From Bacillus amyloliquefaciens DSM 7 = ATCC 23350 (GTDB lineage Bacteria; Bacillota; Bacilli; Bacillales; Bacillaceae), in contig NC_014551.1 of NCBI RefSeq assembly GCF_000196735.1, positions 301,501 to 365,500 on the forward strand: a DNA stretch of 64,000 bases, read 5' to 3'. Numbering within the stretch: position 1 is the stretch's first letter; each line of letters begins with the position of its first letter. Of this stretch, positions 48,301 to 57,052 are shown piece after piece. The notes under the pieces were generated by a model. It did not search any database and was not told where the DNA came from. It saw only the letters and a list, made by a program, of their open reading frames with translations. A program made the position numbers and the translations under genes.

Positions 48301-51300
48301 CCGGCCTATTTCGTGCAGGTTGACCATATTCCGCTCACAGCCAACGGAAAAACGGATAAAAACGCTCTTCCGAAACCGGGCGCAAGCCAAACGGCGCAAG
48401 CGGCTTCAGCCTTGCCGGAAACGGAGCTGGAAGAGAAGCTGTGCCGCATTTGGCAAAAGACACTCGGTGCGGATTCTCTCGGCATCGACGATAATTTCTT
48501 CGATTACGGCGGGCACTCTTTAAAAGGCATGATGCTTCTCGCCAATATTCAGGCTGAACTGGACAAAACGGTTCCGTTAAAAGCGCTGTTCGAACAGCCG
48601 ACTGTCCGCCAGCTTGCCGTATATATCGAAAAATCGGCGGTATCTGAGGGATATCGGATGATCCGGCCAGCCGGAGCGGCTGACGTGTACCCGTTATCAT
48701 CCGCCCAAAAACGAATGTACGTCCTGAACCAGCTTGACCGGGACACAATCAGCTACAACATGCCGTCCGTTCTTTTGATGGAAGGAGAAGTCAATATTTC
48801 AAGGCTTCAGGAAGCGCTCAATCAGATGATCAATCGCCACGAATCTTTGCGGACGTCTTTTATCGATCAAAAAGGCCGGCCGATGCAGCGGATCGCAGAA
48901 CAGGCAGACATCGAGCTGCACGTCCTTGAAGCAGCTGATGAAGAGAAAGCCGATCTTATCATTCGGGCATTCATTAAGCCGTTTGATCTGAGTGCGGCTC
49001 CGCTCATTCGGGCCGCTCTTGTCAGATTGAATGAAAAGAAACACCTGCTGCTCTTGGATATGCATCATATTATTGCCGACGGCGTGTCCAGAAGCATGCT
49101 GGTCAAAGAGCTTGCCCATCTTTACAAAGGCGGAAGTCTGCCGGCGCCGAACCTGCATTATAAAGATTTCGCCGTCTGGCAGAATGAACCTGAGCAGGCC
49201 GAACGGATGAAAGAGCATGAGCGTTATTGGCTCTCTGCGTTTTCCGGCGAGCTTCCTGAACTGAATCTGCCGACCGATTTTCCTCGTCCTGCGGTTCAAA
49301 GCTTTAAAGGACAATCCGTCCGCTTCAGAGCGGGGGTTGAAACAGAAAAAGCGGTGCGTGAATTAATGGATGCATCGGGAGCGACTCTTCACATGGTGCT
49401 TCACGCCGCGTTCCATGTCTTTTTGAGCAAAATCACGGGGCAGCGCGATATTATTATCGGCTCGGTGACCGCCGGAAGAACGAGCGCCGAAGTTCAGCAA
49501 ATGCCGGGCATGTTTGTCAATACGCTTGCGCTTCGCAATGAAACGCGCAAAGAGCAGACCTTCGCCGAACTGCTCGAACGGGTGAAACAAACCAATCTCG
49601 ATGCGCTGGCGCATCAGGAATATCCGTTTGAGGATCTGATCGGAAAGCTTGACCTGCCGAGAGATATGAGCCGAAACCCGTTGTTCCAGGTTATGGTGAC
49701 GACAGAAGATCCGGATAAAGAAACGCTGGAACTGGAGAACCTGCGCATTACCCCGTATGAGTCGAACCAAGGCACAGCGAAATTCGATCTGACGCTTGGC
49801 GGCTTTACGGATCAAGAAGGCCTCGGTCTTCAGTTTGAATATGCGACTGATCTGTTTAAGAAAGAAACAATTGAAAAGTGGAGCGCCGGCTTCCTGCGAA
49901 TTCTGAAGGAAGCGGCAGAAAGCCCTGACAGAAAGCTGCCTGAGCTTTCACTGATCAGCGATGCTGAACAACAAGCCCTTCTTAACGCATGGAAAGGAAA
50001 AACGCTTTCCGTGCCGCGGGACAAAACGGTTTACCGTCTCTTTGAAGAAACGGCTGCCCGCCACACAGACCGTCCGGCCGTGGCGTACAACGGCGTGAAA
50101 TGGATGTACGGCGAGCTGAACGCAAGGGCGAACCGCATTGCGCGCATTCTCATGGATTGCGGTGCCACGGCTGACGAACGGATCGGCATTTTGACGAAAC
50201 CGTCCTTGGAAATGGCCGCGGGCGTACTCGGCGTCCTGAAAGCGGGAGCGGCATTTGTGCCGATTGATCCGGACTATCCGGAAGAACGTATCAGCTACAT
50301 TCTGCAGGACAGCGGCGCCAAGCTGCTTCTCACGCAGGAAGCGCTCGATGTGCCGGATGGCTACACCGGAGAAACGATTCTGCTTGACGGCAGCCGCTCG
50401 ATTCTGAGCCTGCCGCTTGATGAAAATGATGAAGCGAACCCGCAGACGGAAACAACGGCGGATCACCTCGCGTATATGATTTACACGTCGGGAACGACCG
50501 GACAGCCGAAGGGTGTCATGGTCGAACACCATGCGCTCGTGAATCTGTGCTTCTGGCACCACGACGCATTCGCCATGACGGCGGACGATAAGAGCGCCAA
50601 ATATGCGGGCTTCGGTTTTGACGCCTCCATCTGGGAGATGTTCCCGACATGGACCATCGGCGCGGAGCTTCACGTCATTGACGAAGCGATCCGGCTGGAT
50701 ATCACCCGCTTAAATCACTATTTCCAAGAGCACGGCGTGACGATCACCTTCCTGCCGACGCAGCTGGCCGAACAGTTTATGGAGCTGGAAAATAGCTCTC
50801 TCCGCATGCTTCTCGTCGGAGGCGACAAGCTGAAGCGGGCGGTGAAACAGCCGTACACGATCGTCAACAACTACGGCCCGACGGAAAACACCGTCGTCGC
50901 AACAAGCGGCGTGATCAATCCGGAGGAAGATTCGCTTTCAATCGGACGGGCGATTGCCAATACGAGAGCTTATATTCTCGGCGACGGCGATCAGGTGCAG
51001 CCGGAAGGCATTGCCGGTGAATTGTGCGTGGCAGGCCGCGGGCTTGCGCGCGGATACCTGAACCGTGAAGAAGAAACGGCGAAGCGGTTTACCGCCGATC
51101 CGTTTGTGCCCGGCGAGCGCATGTACCGGACCGGCGACCTCGTCAAATGGAACACGCAGTGCGGCATCGAATACATCGGCCGCATCGACCAGCAGGTCAA
51201 AGTGCGCGGCTACCGGATCGAGCTTTCAGAAATTGAAGTCCGCCTCGCCCAGCTTGCGGGAGTTCATGACGCAGCCGTGACAGCGGTGGAAGACAAAGCG

Positions 51301-53160
51301 GGCAATACCGCGCTTTGCGCCTATGTCGCGCCTCAGCAGACGGACATCGAAGCGCTCAAAGCGGCGTTGAAAGATACCCTTCCTGACTACATGGTGCCGG
51401 CGTTCTGGGTGGAGATGGACGAGCTTCCGGTCACCGCAAACGGAAAGATTGACAAAAAAGCCCTGCCGTCGCCGGACATTGAAGCGGGAAGCGCCGCGTA
51501 CAAAGCGCCGGAAACGGAAATGGAGACGCTGCTTTCTGACATTTGGCAGGAAGTGCTCGGCCTTGAACAGATCGGCGTAAGCGATAATTTCTTCACGCTC
51601 GGCGGCGACTCGATCAAAGGCATTCAAATGGCGAGCCGCCTGAACCAGCACGGCTACAAGCTGGAGATGAAGGATCTCTTCCAGCACCCGACCATCGAAG
51701 AACTCGTCTCCTATGTGGAGCGGACGGAAGGCAAGCAGGCCGACCAGGGCCCTGTCGAAGGCGAAGCGGACTTAACGCCGATCCAGCGCTGGTTCTTTGA
51801 GAAAAACTTTACGGACAAACACCACTGGAACCAGTCCGTTATGCTTCATGCGAAAGACGGCTTTGATCCGGTACTGGTGGAAAAAACGCTGCAAGCATTG
51901 ATCGAACATCACGATGCACTTCGCATGGTCTACCGTGAAGAAAGGGAAGGCGTCATTCAGACATACCTGCCTGTCAGTGAATGCAAGACAAGCTTTGAAA
52001 TCGTTGACCTGTTTGGAACTGACGAGGATATGCTGAAAAGCCAGATCCAGCGGCTTGCCGATCATCTTCAGGGCAGTCTTGATCTGCGGAACGGTCCGCT
52101 GCTAAAAGCAGAGCAATACCGGACAGAACAAGGCGATCACCTTTTAATCGCGATTCACCATCTCGTCGTGGACGGGGTGTCGTGGAGAATTCTGCTTGAG
52201 GATTTTGCTTCAGGCTATAAACAGGCACAGCAGCAAAACAGCATCGTTTTCCCGCAGAAAACCCACTCCTTCAAAGATTGGGCGGAGGCGCTGCACACGT
52301 TTGCGCAGTCAGATGAGCTGAAGAAGCAGGCGGATTATTGGGCGCGGGCAGATGCGGAACAGCTGCCGCGGCTGCCGAAAGACCGTGATACGAAAAAACG
52401 GCTCGTCAAGCATACGGCGGCCGTGAAATGTGAACTGACTGAGGAAGAAACGGCACAGCTGCTCACGGATGTTCACCATCCGTACGGAACGGAAATCAAC
52501 GACATTCTGCTCAGCGCGCTCGGCTTAACGATCGGTGAATGGACGGAAAACGGTAAAGTCGGCATCAACTTAGAAGGGCACGGCCGGGAAGAAATCATAC
52601 CGAATGTCAATATTTCACGTACGGTCGGCTGGTTTACGGCCCAATATCCTCTGATTCTGCAGGTCAGCAAGGAGGACGGCGTCTCCTCTGTCATTAAAAC
52701 GGTAAAAGAGACGGTGAGGCGCGTTCCTGATAAAGGCGTCGGCTACGGAATTCTTCGATATCTGTCACCAGATGAAACAGAAAGAAGTTTCACGCCAGAA
52801 ATCAGTTTTAACTACTTAGGGCAGTTTGACAATGAGGTGAAAACCGAATGGTTTGAGCCGTCTCCATATGATATGGGACGTCAGGTCAGCGAAGAGTCAG
52901 AAGCGTTATACGCATTGAGCTTCAGCGGTATGATCACCGGCGGCCGCTTCGTCATTTCCTGCTCATACAATCAGGAGGAATATGAAAGAAGCACCGTTGA
53001 AACACAGATAGAACGATTTAAAGACAATCTCTTAATGATCATCCGCCATTGCACGGCCAAAGAGGAGAAAGAATTTACGCCGAGCGATTTCAGCGCGAAG
53101 GATCTTGAGATGGATGAAATGGGAGACATCTTTGACATGCTTGAGGAGAATTTAACGTGA
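42400..53160 (+). CDS. srfAB: Surfactin synthetase SrfAB (modules 4-6: Val-Asp-D-Leu)
   Basis: This 3586-residue NRPS adds residues 4-6. Domains: C4 (HHIVMDG near 143), A4 (YTSGSTGKPKG near 612), T4 (Ser about 999), C5 (HHIITDG near 1180), A5 (YTSGTTGKPKG near 1644), T5 (Ser about 2040), C6 (HHIIADG near 2221), A6 (YTSGTTGQPKG near 2693), T6 with GGDS (Ser about 3071), and an E domain (HHLVVDG near 3253). Pocket codes read DAFWIGGTF (Val), DLTKVGHIG (Asp) and DAWFLGNVV (Leu). C4 follows an epimerase across the protein junction, so it should take a D-residue donor. It starts 21 bp after srfAA and carries comS in another frame. Confidence 0.97.
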   Translation: MSKKSIQKVYALTPMQEGMLYHALLDPHSTSYFTQLELRIHGCFQLELFEKSVNELIRTYDILRTVFVHQQLQKPRQVVLAERKTKVHYEDISQLDEERQTEYIERYKRDVQQQGFHLAKDILFKAAVFRLSEKELYLVWSNHHIVMDGWSMGVLMKSLFQNYEALRAGRPAGGSQGKPYSDYIKWLGGRDYDEAEQYWSSRLADFEQPSLLPGRLASEKKGYQNEEYSFVWDEELVAQIQQTANRHQVTGPNLFQAVWGAVLSKYNYTDDVVFGTVVSGRPSEINGIETMAGLFINTIPVRIKIDKEASFSDVMTAVQKNAVEAERYDYVPLYDIQKRSALDGSLLNHLVAFENYPLDKELENGGMEERLGFSIKVEHAFEQTSFDFNLIVYPGKTWTVKIKYNGAAFAHDAIERTAHHLTRMMKAAVGTPDAPVRDLGLVSGEEERQIVEIFNDTKTELPKEEAVHRLFEAQANRTPASIAIKEDGHEWTYREVNEAANRLARHLVGNGLEKGRTAAIMNDRSAETVIGMLAVLKAGGAYVPIDPAFPEDRLRFMAEDSSIQLVLTVQAYQEQAGTLQVPVIMLDESTDEKVSGTDLNLPSGGNDLAYIMYTSGSTGKPKGVMIEHRNIIRLVKHSNYVPVHEEDRMAQTGAVSFDAGTFEVFGALLNGASLHPVKKETLLDAGQFAQFLKEQRITTMWLTSPLFNQLAQKDAGMFNTLRHLIIGGDALVPHIVSKVRKASPELSLWNGYGPTENTTFSTSFLIDQDYEGSVPIGKPIGNSTAYIMDENRNLQPIGAPGELCVGGSGVARGYVNLPELTEKQFVCDPFRPDEMIYRTGDLAKWLPDGTIEFLGRIDNQVKVRGFRIELGEIEAKISQAENVTESAAVIRKNKADENEICAYFTADQALSPEDLRKALSESLPEYMIPAHFIQMNQFPLTANGKIDKKALPEPQTEAVQKEYEAPKTEAEQKLADIWEGILGVKAGVTDNFFTIGGHSLKAMMMTAKIQEHFQKEVPIKVLFEKPTIQELAHYLQHESEEEQQFEPIRQAPYQKHYPVSSAQRRMYILNQLGQASTSYNVPAVLLLEGSVDKNRLEGAMQALINRHETLRTSFDMADGEVVQTIHKNVSFELETAEVREEDAEELTKAFIRPFALNRAPLVRSKLIRIEEDRYLLLIDMHHIITDGSSMGIFIGDLAKLYQGTELAPPKIHYKDFSVWQREKANLDQHEAYWLDRFKGDLPVLDLPLDFPRPAERSFEGERVIFGLDKQVTAQIKTLLADTDTTMYMFLLAAFQVLLSKYSGQEDIIVGSPAAGRQHPDLQEVPGMFVNTVALRSHPSGKKTFKQFLDEVKTASLQAFEHQSYPLEELIEKLPLTRDTSRSPLFSVLFNMQNMEIPSLRLGDLQISSYSMHHHVAKFDLSLEAAERGEEVGLSFDYAKALFADETIRRWSTHFVNLIKACAENPDIQLADASLLSASEREALLSDEKRTEADLPEGTFVSLFERQAQKTPDLTAVAGGTSLTYRELDEQSNRFARHLQSCGAGSEDIVAIMMDRSADLITAILGVMKAGAAFLPIDPETPEERIRYSLEDSGTKLLVVNERNMTAAAVYNGKTVVMEDGEWRNESADRLETEPGAGQLAYIIYTSGTTGKPKGVQLEHRNLVNYVTWFSREAGLTEADKSVLLSSYAFDLGYTALFPILQAGGELHIVPKETYTAPDQLGEYIEKNGITYMKLTPSLFHMIVNTARFAEERRFSPLRLVVLGGEKIITSDVRKFHDVYAHTDFINHYGPTETTIGAIAGRINMERLDQYEQRPVIGRPIANTGALVLDGSMQLVPSGASGELYITGKGLARGYLHRPQLTAEKFLPNPFSPGSLMYKTGDVVRRLSDGTIEFIGRADDQVKIRGYRIELKEVETVLLSINGIQEAVVLAVSEGGLPELCAYYKSDSDLKGSELRKRLSETLPSHMLPAYFVQVDHIPLTANGKTDKNALPKPGASQTAQAASALPETELEEKLCRIWQKTLGADSLGIDDNFFDYGGHSLKGMMLLANIQAELDKTVPLKALFEQPTVRQLAVYIEKSAVSEGYRMIRPAGAADVYPLSSAQKRMYVLNQLDRDTISYNMPSVLLMEGEVNISRLQEALNQMINRHESLRTSFIDQKGRPMQRIAEQADIELHVLEAADEEKADLIIRAFIKPFDLSAAPLIRAALVRLNEKKHLLLLDMHHIIADGVSRSMLVKELAHLYKGGSLPAPNLHYKDFAVWQNEPEQAERMKEHERYWLSAFSGELPELNLPTDFPRPAVQSFKGQSVRFRAGVETEKAVRELMDASGATLHMVLHAAFHVFLSKITGQRDIIIGSVTAGRTSAEVQQMPGMFVNTLALRNETRKEQTFAELLERVKQTNLDALAHQEYPFEDLIGKLDLPRDMSRNPLFQVMVTTEDPDKETLELENLRITPYESNQGTAKFDLTLGGFTDQEGLGLQFEYATDLFKKETIEKWSAGFLRILKEAAESPDRKLPELSLISDAEQQALLNAWKGKTLSVPRDKTVYRLFEETAARHTDRPAVAYNGVKWMYGELNARANRIARILMDCGATADERIGILTKPSLEMAAGVLGVLKAGAAFVPIDPDYPEERISYILQDSGAKLLLTQEALDVPDGYTGETILLDGSRSILSLPLDENDEANPQTETTADHLAYMIYTSGTTGQPKGVMVEHHALVNLCFWHHDAFAMTADDKSAKYAGFGFDASIWEMFPTWTIGAELHVIDEAIRLDITRLNHYFQEHGVTITFLPTQLAEQFMELENSSLRMLLVGGDKLKRAVKQPYTIVNNYGPTENTVVATSGVINPEEDSLSIGRAIANTRAYILGDGDQVQPEGIAGELCVAGRGLARGYLNREEETAKRFTADPFVPGERMYRTGDLVKWNTQCGIEYIGRIDQQVKVRGYRIELSEIEVRLAQLAGVHDAAVTAVEDKAGNTALCAYVAPQQTDIEALKAALKDTLPDYMVPAFWVEMDELPVTANGKIDKKALPSPDIEAGSAAYKAPETEMETLLSDIWQEVLGLEQIGVSDNFFTLGGDSIKGIQMASRLNQHGYKLEMKDLFQHPTIEELVSYVERTEGKQADQGPVEGEADLTPIQRWFFEKNFTDKHHWNQSVMLHAKDGFDPVLVEKTLQALIEHHDALRMVYREEREGVIQTYLPVSECKTSFEIVDLFGTDEDMLKSQIQRLADHLQGSLDLRNGPLLKAEQYRTEQGDHLLIAIHHLVVDGVSWRILLEDFASGYKQAQQQNSIVFPQKTHSFKDWAEALHTFAQSDELKKQADYWARADAEQLPRLPKDRDTKKRLVKHTAAVKCELTEEETAQLLTDVHHPYGTEINDILLSALGLTIGEWTENGKVGINLEGHGREEIIPNVNISRTVGWFTAQYPLILQVSKEDGVSSVIKTVKETVRRVPDKGVGYGILRYLSPDETERSFTPEISFNYLGQFDNEVKTEWFEPSPYDMGRQVSEESEALYALSFSGMITGGRFVISCSYNQEEYERSTVETQIERFKDNLLMIIRHCTAKEEKEFTPSDFSAKDLEMDEMGDIFDMLEENLT
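45533..45673 (+). CDS. comS: Competence anti-adaptor ComS, nested in srfAB in another frame
   Basis: ComS frees the competence regulator ComK from MecA/ClpCP. A 46-codon frame lies inside srfAB, out of frame with it, over the end of T4 and the start of C5. It starts at TTG 45533, with AGGAGG at 45518-45523, 9 bp upstream. Its length equals B. subtilis ComS, and the protein keeps the MecA-binding stretch near residues 11-16 as SIILFP (SIILYP in 168), then CISSISL and a C-terminus LLYFCWRDR (PLYFCWREK in 168). Transcription from the ComA-driven srfA promoter links quorum sensing to competence. Homologue residues are from memory. Confidence 0.88.
   Translation: MNRSDKRLIRSIILFPQHNAGCISSISLGRPARATTSLLYFCWRDR
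49971..51871 (+). repeat. Near-identical 1.9 kb repeat, copy in srfAB module 6
   Basis: Partner of 39204-41104 at a constant offset of 10767 bp. Identity breaks off abruptly on both sides: upstream in the A-domain linker and downstream in the E domain, where the two proteins become ordinary paralogues. Both copies encode the same nine pocket residues. Confidence 0.92.
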
Positions 53161-53194
53161 TAAAAACAGATAACAGAAGGGGGGAGCGGAGCAG

Positions 53195-56100
53195 ATGAGC
53201 CAATTCAGCAAGGATCAAGTTCAGGATATGTATTATTTGTCGCCGATGCAGGAGGGAATGCTGTTTCATACTCTCCTGAATCCCGGCCAAAGCTTTTACA
53301 TCGAACAAATGACAATGAAAGTAAAAGGTGATTTTTCCGTCAGGATGCTGGAAGAAAGCATGAACGTCATTGTGGACCGGTACGATATTTTTCGTACCGT
53401 GTTCATCCATGAAAAAGTCAAACGCCCGGTGCAGGTCGTCCTGAAAAAAAGAACTTTTCATATTGACGAAATCGATCTGACACATCTTTCTGAAAGCGAA
53501 CAGATGACCGCCATCAATGAGTATAAAGAGAAAGATAAGGTGAAAGGATTCCAGCTGACCCGTGACATTCCGATGCGTGCCGCCGTCTTCAAAAAAGCGG
53601 ATAAGCGCTATGAATGGGTATGGAGCTATCACCATATTCTGCTTGACGGCTGGTGCTTCGGCGTCGTCGTTCAAGACTTATTTCAAGTTTATAATGCTTT
53701 AAGAGAAAACAAGCCTTACAGTTTAAAACCGGTCAAGCCTTATAAAGAGTATATTAAATGGCTGGAAAAACAGGACAAGCAGGCATCACTCAGCTACTGG
53801 GGCGGCTATTTGGCAGATTTCGAGGGTCAGACGACGTTCGCCGAGCAAAGGAACAAACAGAAAGCCGAATATCAGCCGAAGGAACTGCTTTTCTCCCTGC
53901 CCGAAGCGGAAACAAAAGCGTTCACGGAGCTCGCCAAATCACAGCATACGACTCTCAGTACGGCGCTTCAAGCCGTCTGGAGCCTGATACTGGGCCGCTA
54001 TCAGCGCACGGATGATGTCATGTTCGGTACAGTCGTGTCCGGACGTCCCGCGGATATTAAAGGCGTTGAGCATATGGTCGGACTGTTTATCAATGTTGTG
54101 CCGAAGCGGGTCCGTCTCACTGACGGCATGAATTTCAAAGATTTGCTCAGACATCTTCAGGAGCAGTCGCTGGAGTCAGAGCCGCATCAATATGTCCCGC
54201 TTTATGACATACAAAGCCAGGCTTCCCAGCAGAAACTGATTGACCATATCATCGTCTTTGAAAACTATCCGCTTCAAGACGCTGACAGCAAAGAAGCACG
54301 GCAGAACGGGTTTGAAATGGAAGATGTCCACGTCTTTGAAAAATCAAACTACGATCTGAATGTCATGGCGTCGCCGGGTGAACAAATGCTGATCAAGCTG
54401 GCTTACAACGAAAGTGTTTTTGACGAAGCGTTTATCAGCAGGCTGAAATCGCAATTGCTGACAGCCATCAGCTATATCGTACAGCATCCGGAAGCGCCCC
54501 TGCATACGGTGAATATCATAGATGAGGCTGAAGAGAAACGGCTTGTCACAGACCTTAATCCGTCCCGTCTGTCTGCCGAGGCGAAAAAGCTGACGGATTG
54601 GTTCCGTCAGGCGGCTGAAGCAAATCCTGACGCGCCGGCAGTAACAGCCGGAGAAACAACGCTGACTTACCGGGAACTTCATGAAGAATCAAACCGTCTC
54701 GCGCACCGTTTACAAAAACAAGGAATCGGAAAAGGATCAGTAGCCGCTTTGTTTGTAAAGCGTTCTTGTGAGATGGCCGCAGGAATTCTCGGCATTTTAA
54801 AAGCGGGCGCGGCATACCTGCCGATCGATCCGGAGTACCCGGAAGACCGGATCGCCTACATGCTTGAAGACAGCAAAGCCGGCTGCATCGTGACGCATCA
54901 AGCGCTGTATGCGGAAGCTGAGAAGCTGCCAAATGCGGGAAGCCTGATGTGCATTGACGGAGAAGACGGGCTTGATGCCCCTTCTGATGAACCGGAAGCA
55001 TCCGGCGGCGCCGATATGCCGGCATATATCATGTACACGTCAGGAACAACGGGCAAACCGAAGGGCAATGTGACCACACATGCCAATATTCAAAGAATCG
55101 CCAAACACACAAACTATATCAGCATATCCGAAACGGATACGGTGCTCTCTCTTTCCAACTATGCCTTTGACGGTTTCACCTTCGATTTTTACGGATCGCT
55201 TTTAAACGGAGCAAGGCTCGTCATTGCGGATAAGGACACCATTTTGAATACTGAAAAGCTGACTGAGCTGATCGTTTCAGAAGGCATCACCGTCATGTTT
55301 GTCACAACCGCGCTGTTTAATGTGCTGACAGACGCGGGTGGCGAGTGGATGAAAGGGCTCCGGCATATCCTATTCGGCGGAGAACGCGCTTCCGCGGCCC
55401 ATGTCAGAAAAGCGCTCCGCATCATGGGGCCGGGCAGACTCATTCACGTGTACGGGCCGACTGAAGTGACCGTGTTCGCAACGGCTCATACCATTCATGA
55501 CATTCCTGAATCCATGTCGGCTGTCCCGATCGGCAGGCCGCTGAATGAAACGGGCGCTTACATTCTCACGGAAACAGGGCGGCTGCAGCCATTCGGAGCG
55601 GTCGGTGAATTGACGCTGACCGGAATGGGTGTGTCAAACGGCTATCTCAACCGGGAAGATTTGACGAAGCAAAAATTCATCCCGAATCCATTCAAGCCCG
55701 GTGAGCGCCTATACCGCACGGGCGACTTGGCGCGCTGGCTCCCGGACGGCACGATTGAATTTGCCGGCCGTATTGACGATCAAGTCAAAATCCGCGGACA
55801 CCGTATTGAACTTGAAGAAATTGAAAAGCAGATCCAAGCGTATCAAGGTATTAAAGAAGCTGTTGCAGCCGTCAGCCGCAATGAATCGGGAGACGCTTAC
55901 ATTGATGCATACCTCGTATGCAGCGCTGAAATTGACACGAACGGGCTTGAAGTCTTTTTAAGCAGACAGCTTCCGGCATACATGGTGCCCCAATCGTTCA
56001 CGATCCTTGAGAAACTCCCGCTCACGCCAAACGGCAAGGTGAACAAACGCCTGCTGCCGAAAGCAGAGCCGAAGCAGCGGACAGACAAAGACCAGACGCC

Positions 56101-57034
56101 GCCGCGCAACGAAACGGAAGAACGCATCGCCCGCATTTGGGCCGAGGTGCTCGGAACAGAATCAATCGGGATTCATGATGACTTCTTCGCACTCGGAGGC
56201 CATTCTTTAAAAGCGATGACCGCGGCGTCACGCATTAAAAAAGAGCTCGGTACGGACATCCCGGTGAAGCTGTTATTCGAAGCGCCGACAATCGCGGGCA
56301 TTGCCGATTTTCTGCTTCACGGTGAAGAAAAAGGAATGAAAGATCTCACAATCATGAATAAAGATCAGTCTGACACACTGTTTGCATTTCCGCCGGTTCT
56401 CGGTTACGGGCTGATGTACCAGCCGCTGGCAAAACAGCTGTCCGGCTGCAGAATCTGTGCGTTCGATTTCATCGAGGAAGACAACCGTATCGACCGATAC
56501 ACTGAGCTGATCAATCAGCTTCAGCCGGAAGGGCCCATCAAGCTGTTCGGATACTCGGCAGGCTGCACGCTCGCCTTTGAAACCGCCAAACGGCTTGAAG
56601 CCGAAGGCCGTGAAGTGGAGCGGCTGATCATGGTGGATTCCTATAAAAAACAAGGCGTCAGCGACTTGGATGGCCGCACCGTAGAAAGTGATGTTCAGGC
56701 GCTGATGAAGGTGAACCGGGACAATGAAGCGCTGAATAACGAAGCCGTCAAAGAAGGGCTCGCCAAAAAAACAAACGCATTTTATTCTTATTTCGTGCAC
56801 ACCGTCAGCACCGGCACGGTCAACGCGGATATAGATCTTTTAACATCAGAACCGGACTTTGCGATGCCGCCGTGGCTCGCTTCGTGGGAGGAAGCCACGA
56901 CAGGTGAATACCGTGTGAAAAAAGGCTGCGGCACTCACGCAGAAATGCTTCAGGGAGATTGTCTCGAAAGGAATGCGGCACATTTGCTCGAATTCCTAAG
57001 GAATGAACATCTGAAGCTGACAACTTCACGATAG
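53195..57034 (+). CDS. srfAC: Surfactin synthetase SrfAC (module 7 and thioesterase)
   Basis: This 1279-residue NRPS adds residue 7 and releases the product. Domains: C7 (HHILLDG near 146), A7 (YTSGTTGKPKG near 613), T7 (GGHS, Ser about 1004) and a type-I thioesterase (catalytic Ser about 1121 in GYSAG, Asp in VDSYK, His in CGTHAEML), which cyclises the lipopeptide. The A7 pocket reads DGFFLGVVF, a Leu/Ile-type code with Gly at the second position. ATG 53195 follows GGGGGGAGCGGAGC, 34 bp after srfAB. Confidence 0.97.
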   Translation: MSQFSKDQVQDMYYLSPMQEGMLFHTLLNPGQSFYIEQMTMKVKGDFSVRMLEESMNVIVDRYDIFRTVFIHEKVKRPVQVVLKKRTFHIDEIDLTHLSESEQMTAINEYKEKDKVKGFQLTRDIPMRAAVFKKADKRYEWVWSYHHILLDGWCFGVVVQDLFQVYNALRENKPYSLKPVKPYKEYIKWLEKQDKQASLSYWGGYLADFEGQTTFAEQRNKQKAEYQPKELLFSLPEAETKAFTELAKSQHTTLSTALQAVWSLILGRYQRTDDVMFGTVVSGRPADIKGVEHMVGLFINVVPKRVRLTDGMNFKDLLRHLQEQSLESEPHQYVPLYDIQSQASQQKLIDHIIVFENYPLQDADSKEARQNGFEMEDVHVFEKSNYDLNVMASPGEQMLIKLAYNESVFDEAFISRLKSQLLTAISYIVQHPEAPLHTVNIIDEAEEKRLVTDLNPSRLSAEAKKLTDWFRQAAEANPDAPAVTAGETTLTYRELHEESNRLAHRLQKQGIGKGSVAALFVKRSCEMAAGILGILKAGAAYLPIDPEYPEDRIAYMLEDSKAGCIVTHQALYAEAEKLPNAGSLMCIDGEDGLDAPSDEPEASGGADMPAYIMYTSGTTGKPKGNVTTHANIQRIAKHTNYISISETDTVLSLSNYAFDGFTFDFYGSLLNGARLVIADKDTILNTEKLTELIVSEGITVMFVTTALFNVLTDAGGEWMKGLRHILFGGERASAAHVRKALRIMGPGRLIHVYGPTEVTVFATAHTIHDIPESMSAVPIGRPLNETGAYILTETGRLQPFGAVGELTLTGMGVSNGYLNREDLTKQKFIPNPFKPGERLYRTGDLARWLPDGTIEFAGRIDDQVKIRGHRIELEEIEKQIQAYQGIKEAVAAVSRNESGDAYIDAYLVCSAEIDTNGLEVFLSRQLPAYMVPQSFTILEKLPLTPNGKVNKRLLPKAEPKQRTDKDQTPPRNETEERIARIWAEVLGTESIGIHDDFFALGGHSLKAMTAASRIKKELGTDIPVKLLFEAPTIAGIADFLLHGEEKGMKDLTIMNKDQSDTLFAFPPVLGYGLMYQPLAKQLSGCRICAFDFIEEDNRIDRYTELINQLQPEGPIKLFGYSAGCTLAFETAKRLEAEGREVERLIMVDSYKKQGVSDLDGRTVESDVQALMKVNRDNEALNNEAVKEGLAKKTNAFYSYFVHTVSTGTVNADIDLLTSEPDFAMPPWLASWEEATTGEYRVKKGCGTHAEMLQGDCLERNAAHLLEFLRNEHLKLTTSR

Positions 57035-57052
57035 AAAAGGAGGAAGCCGCTA

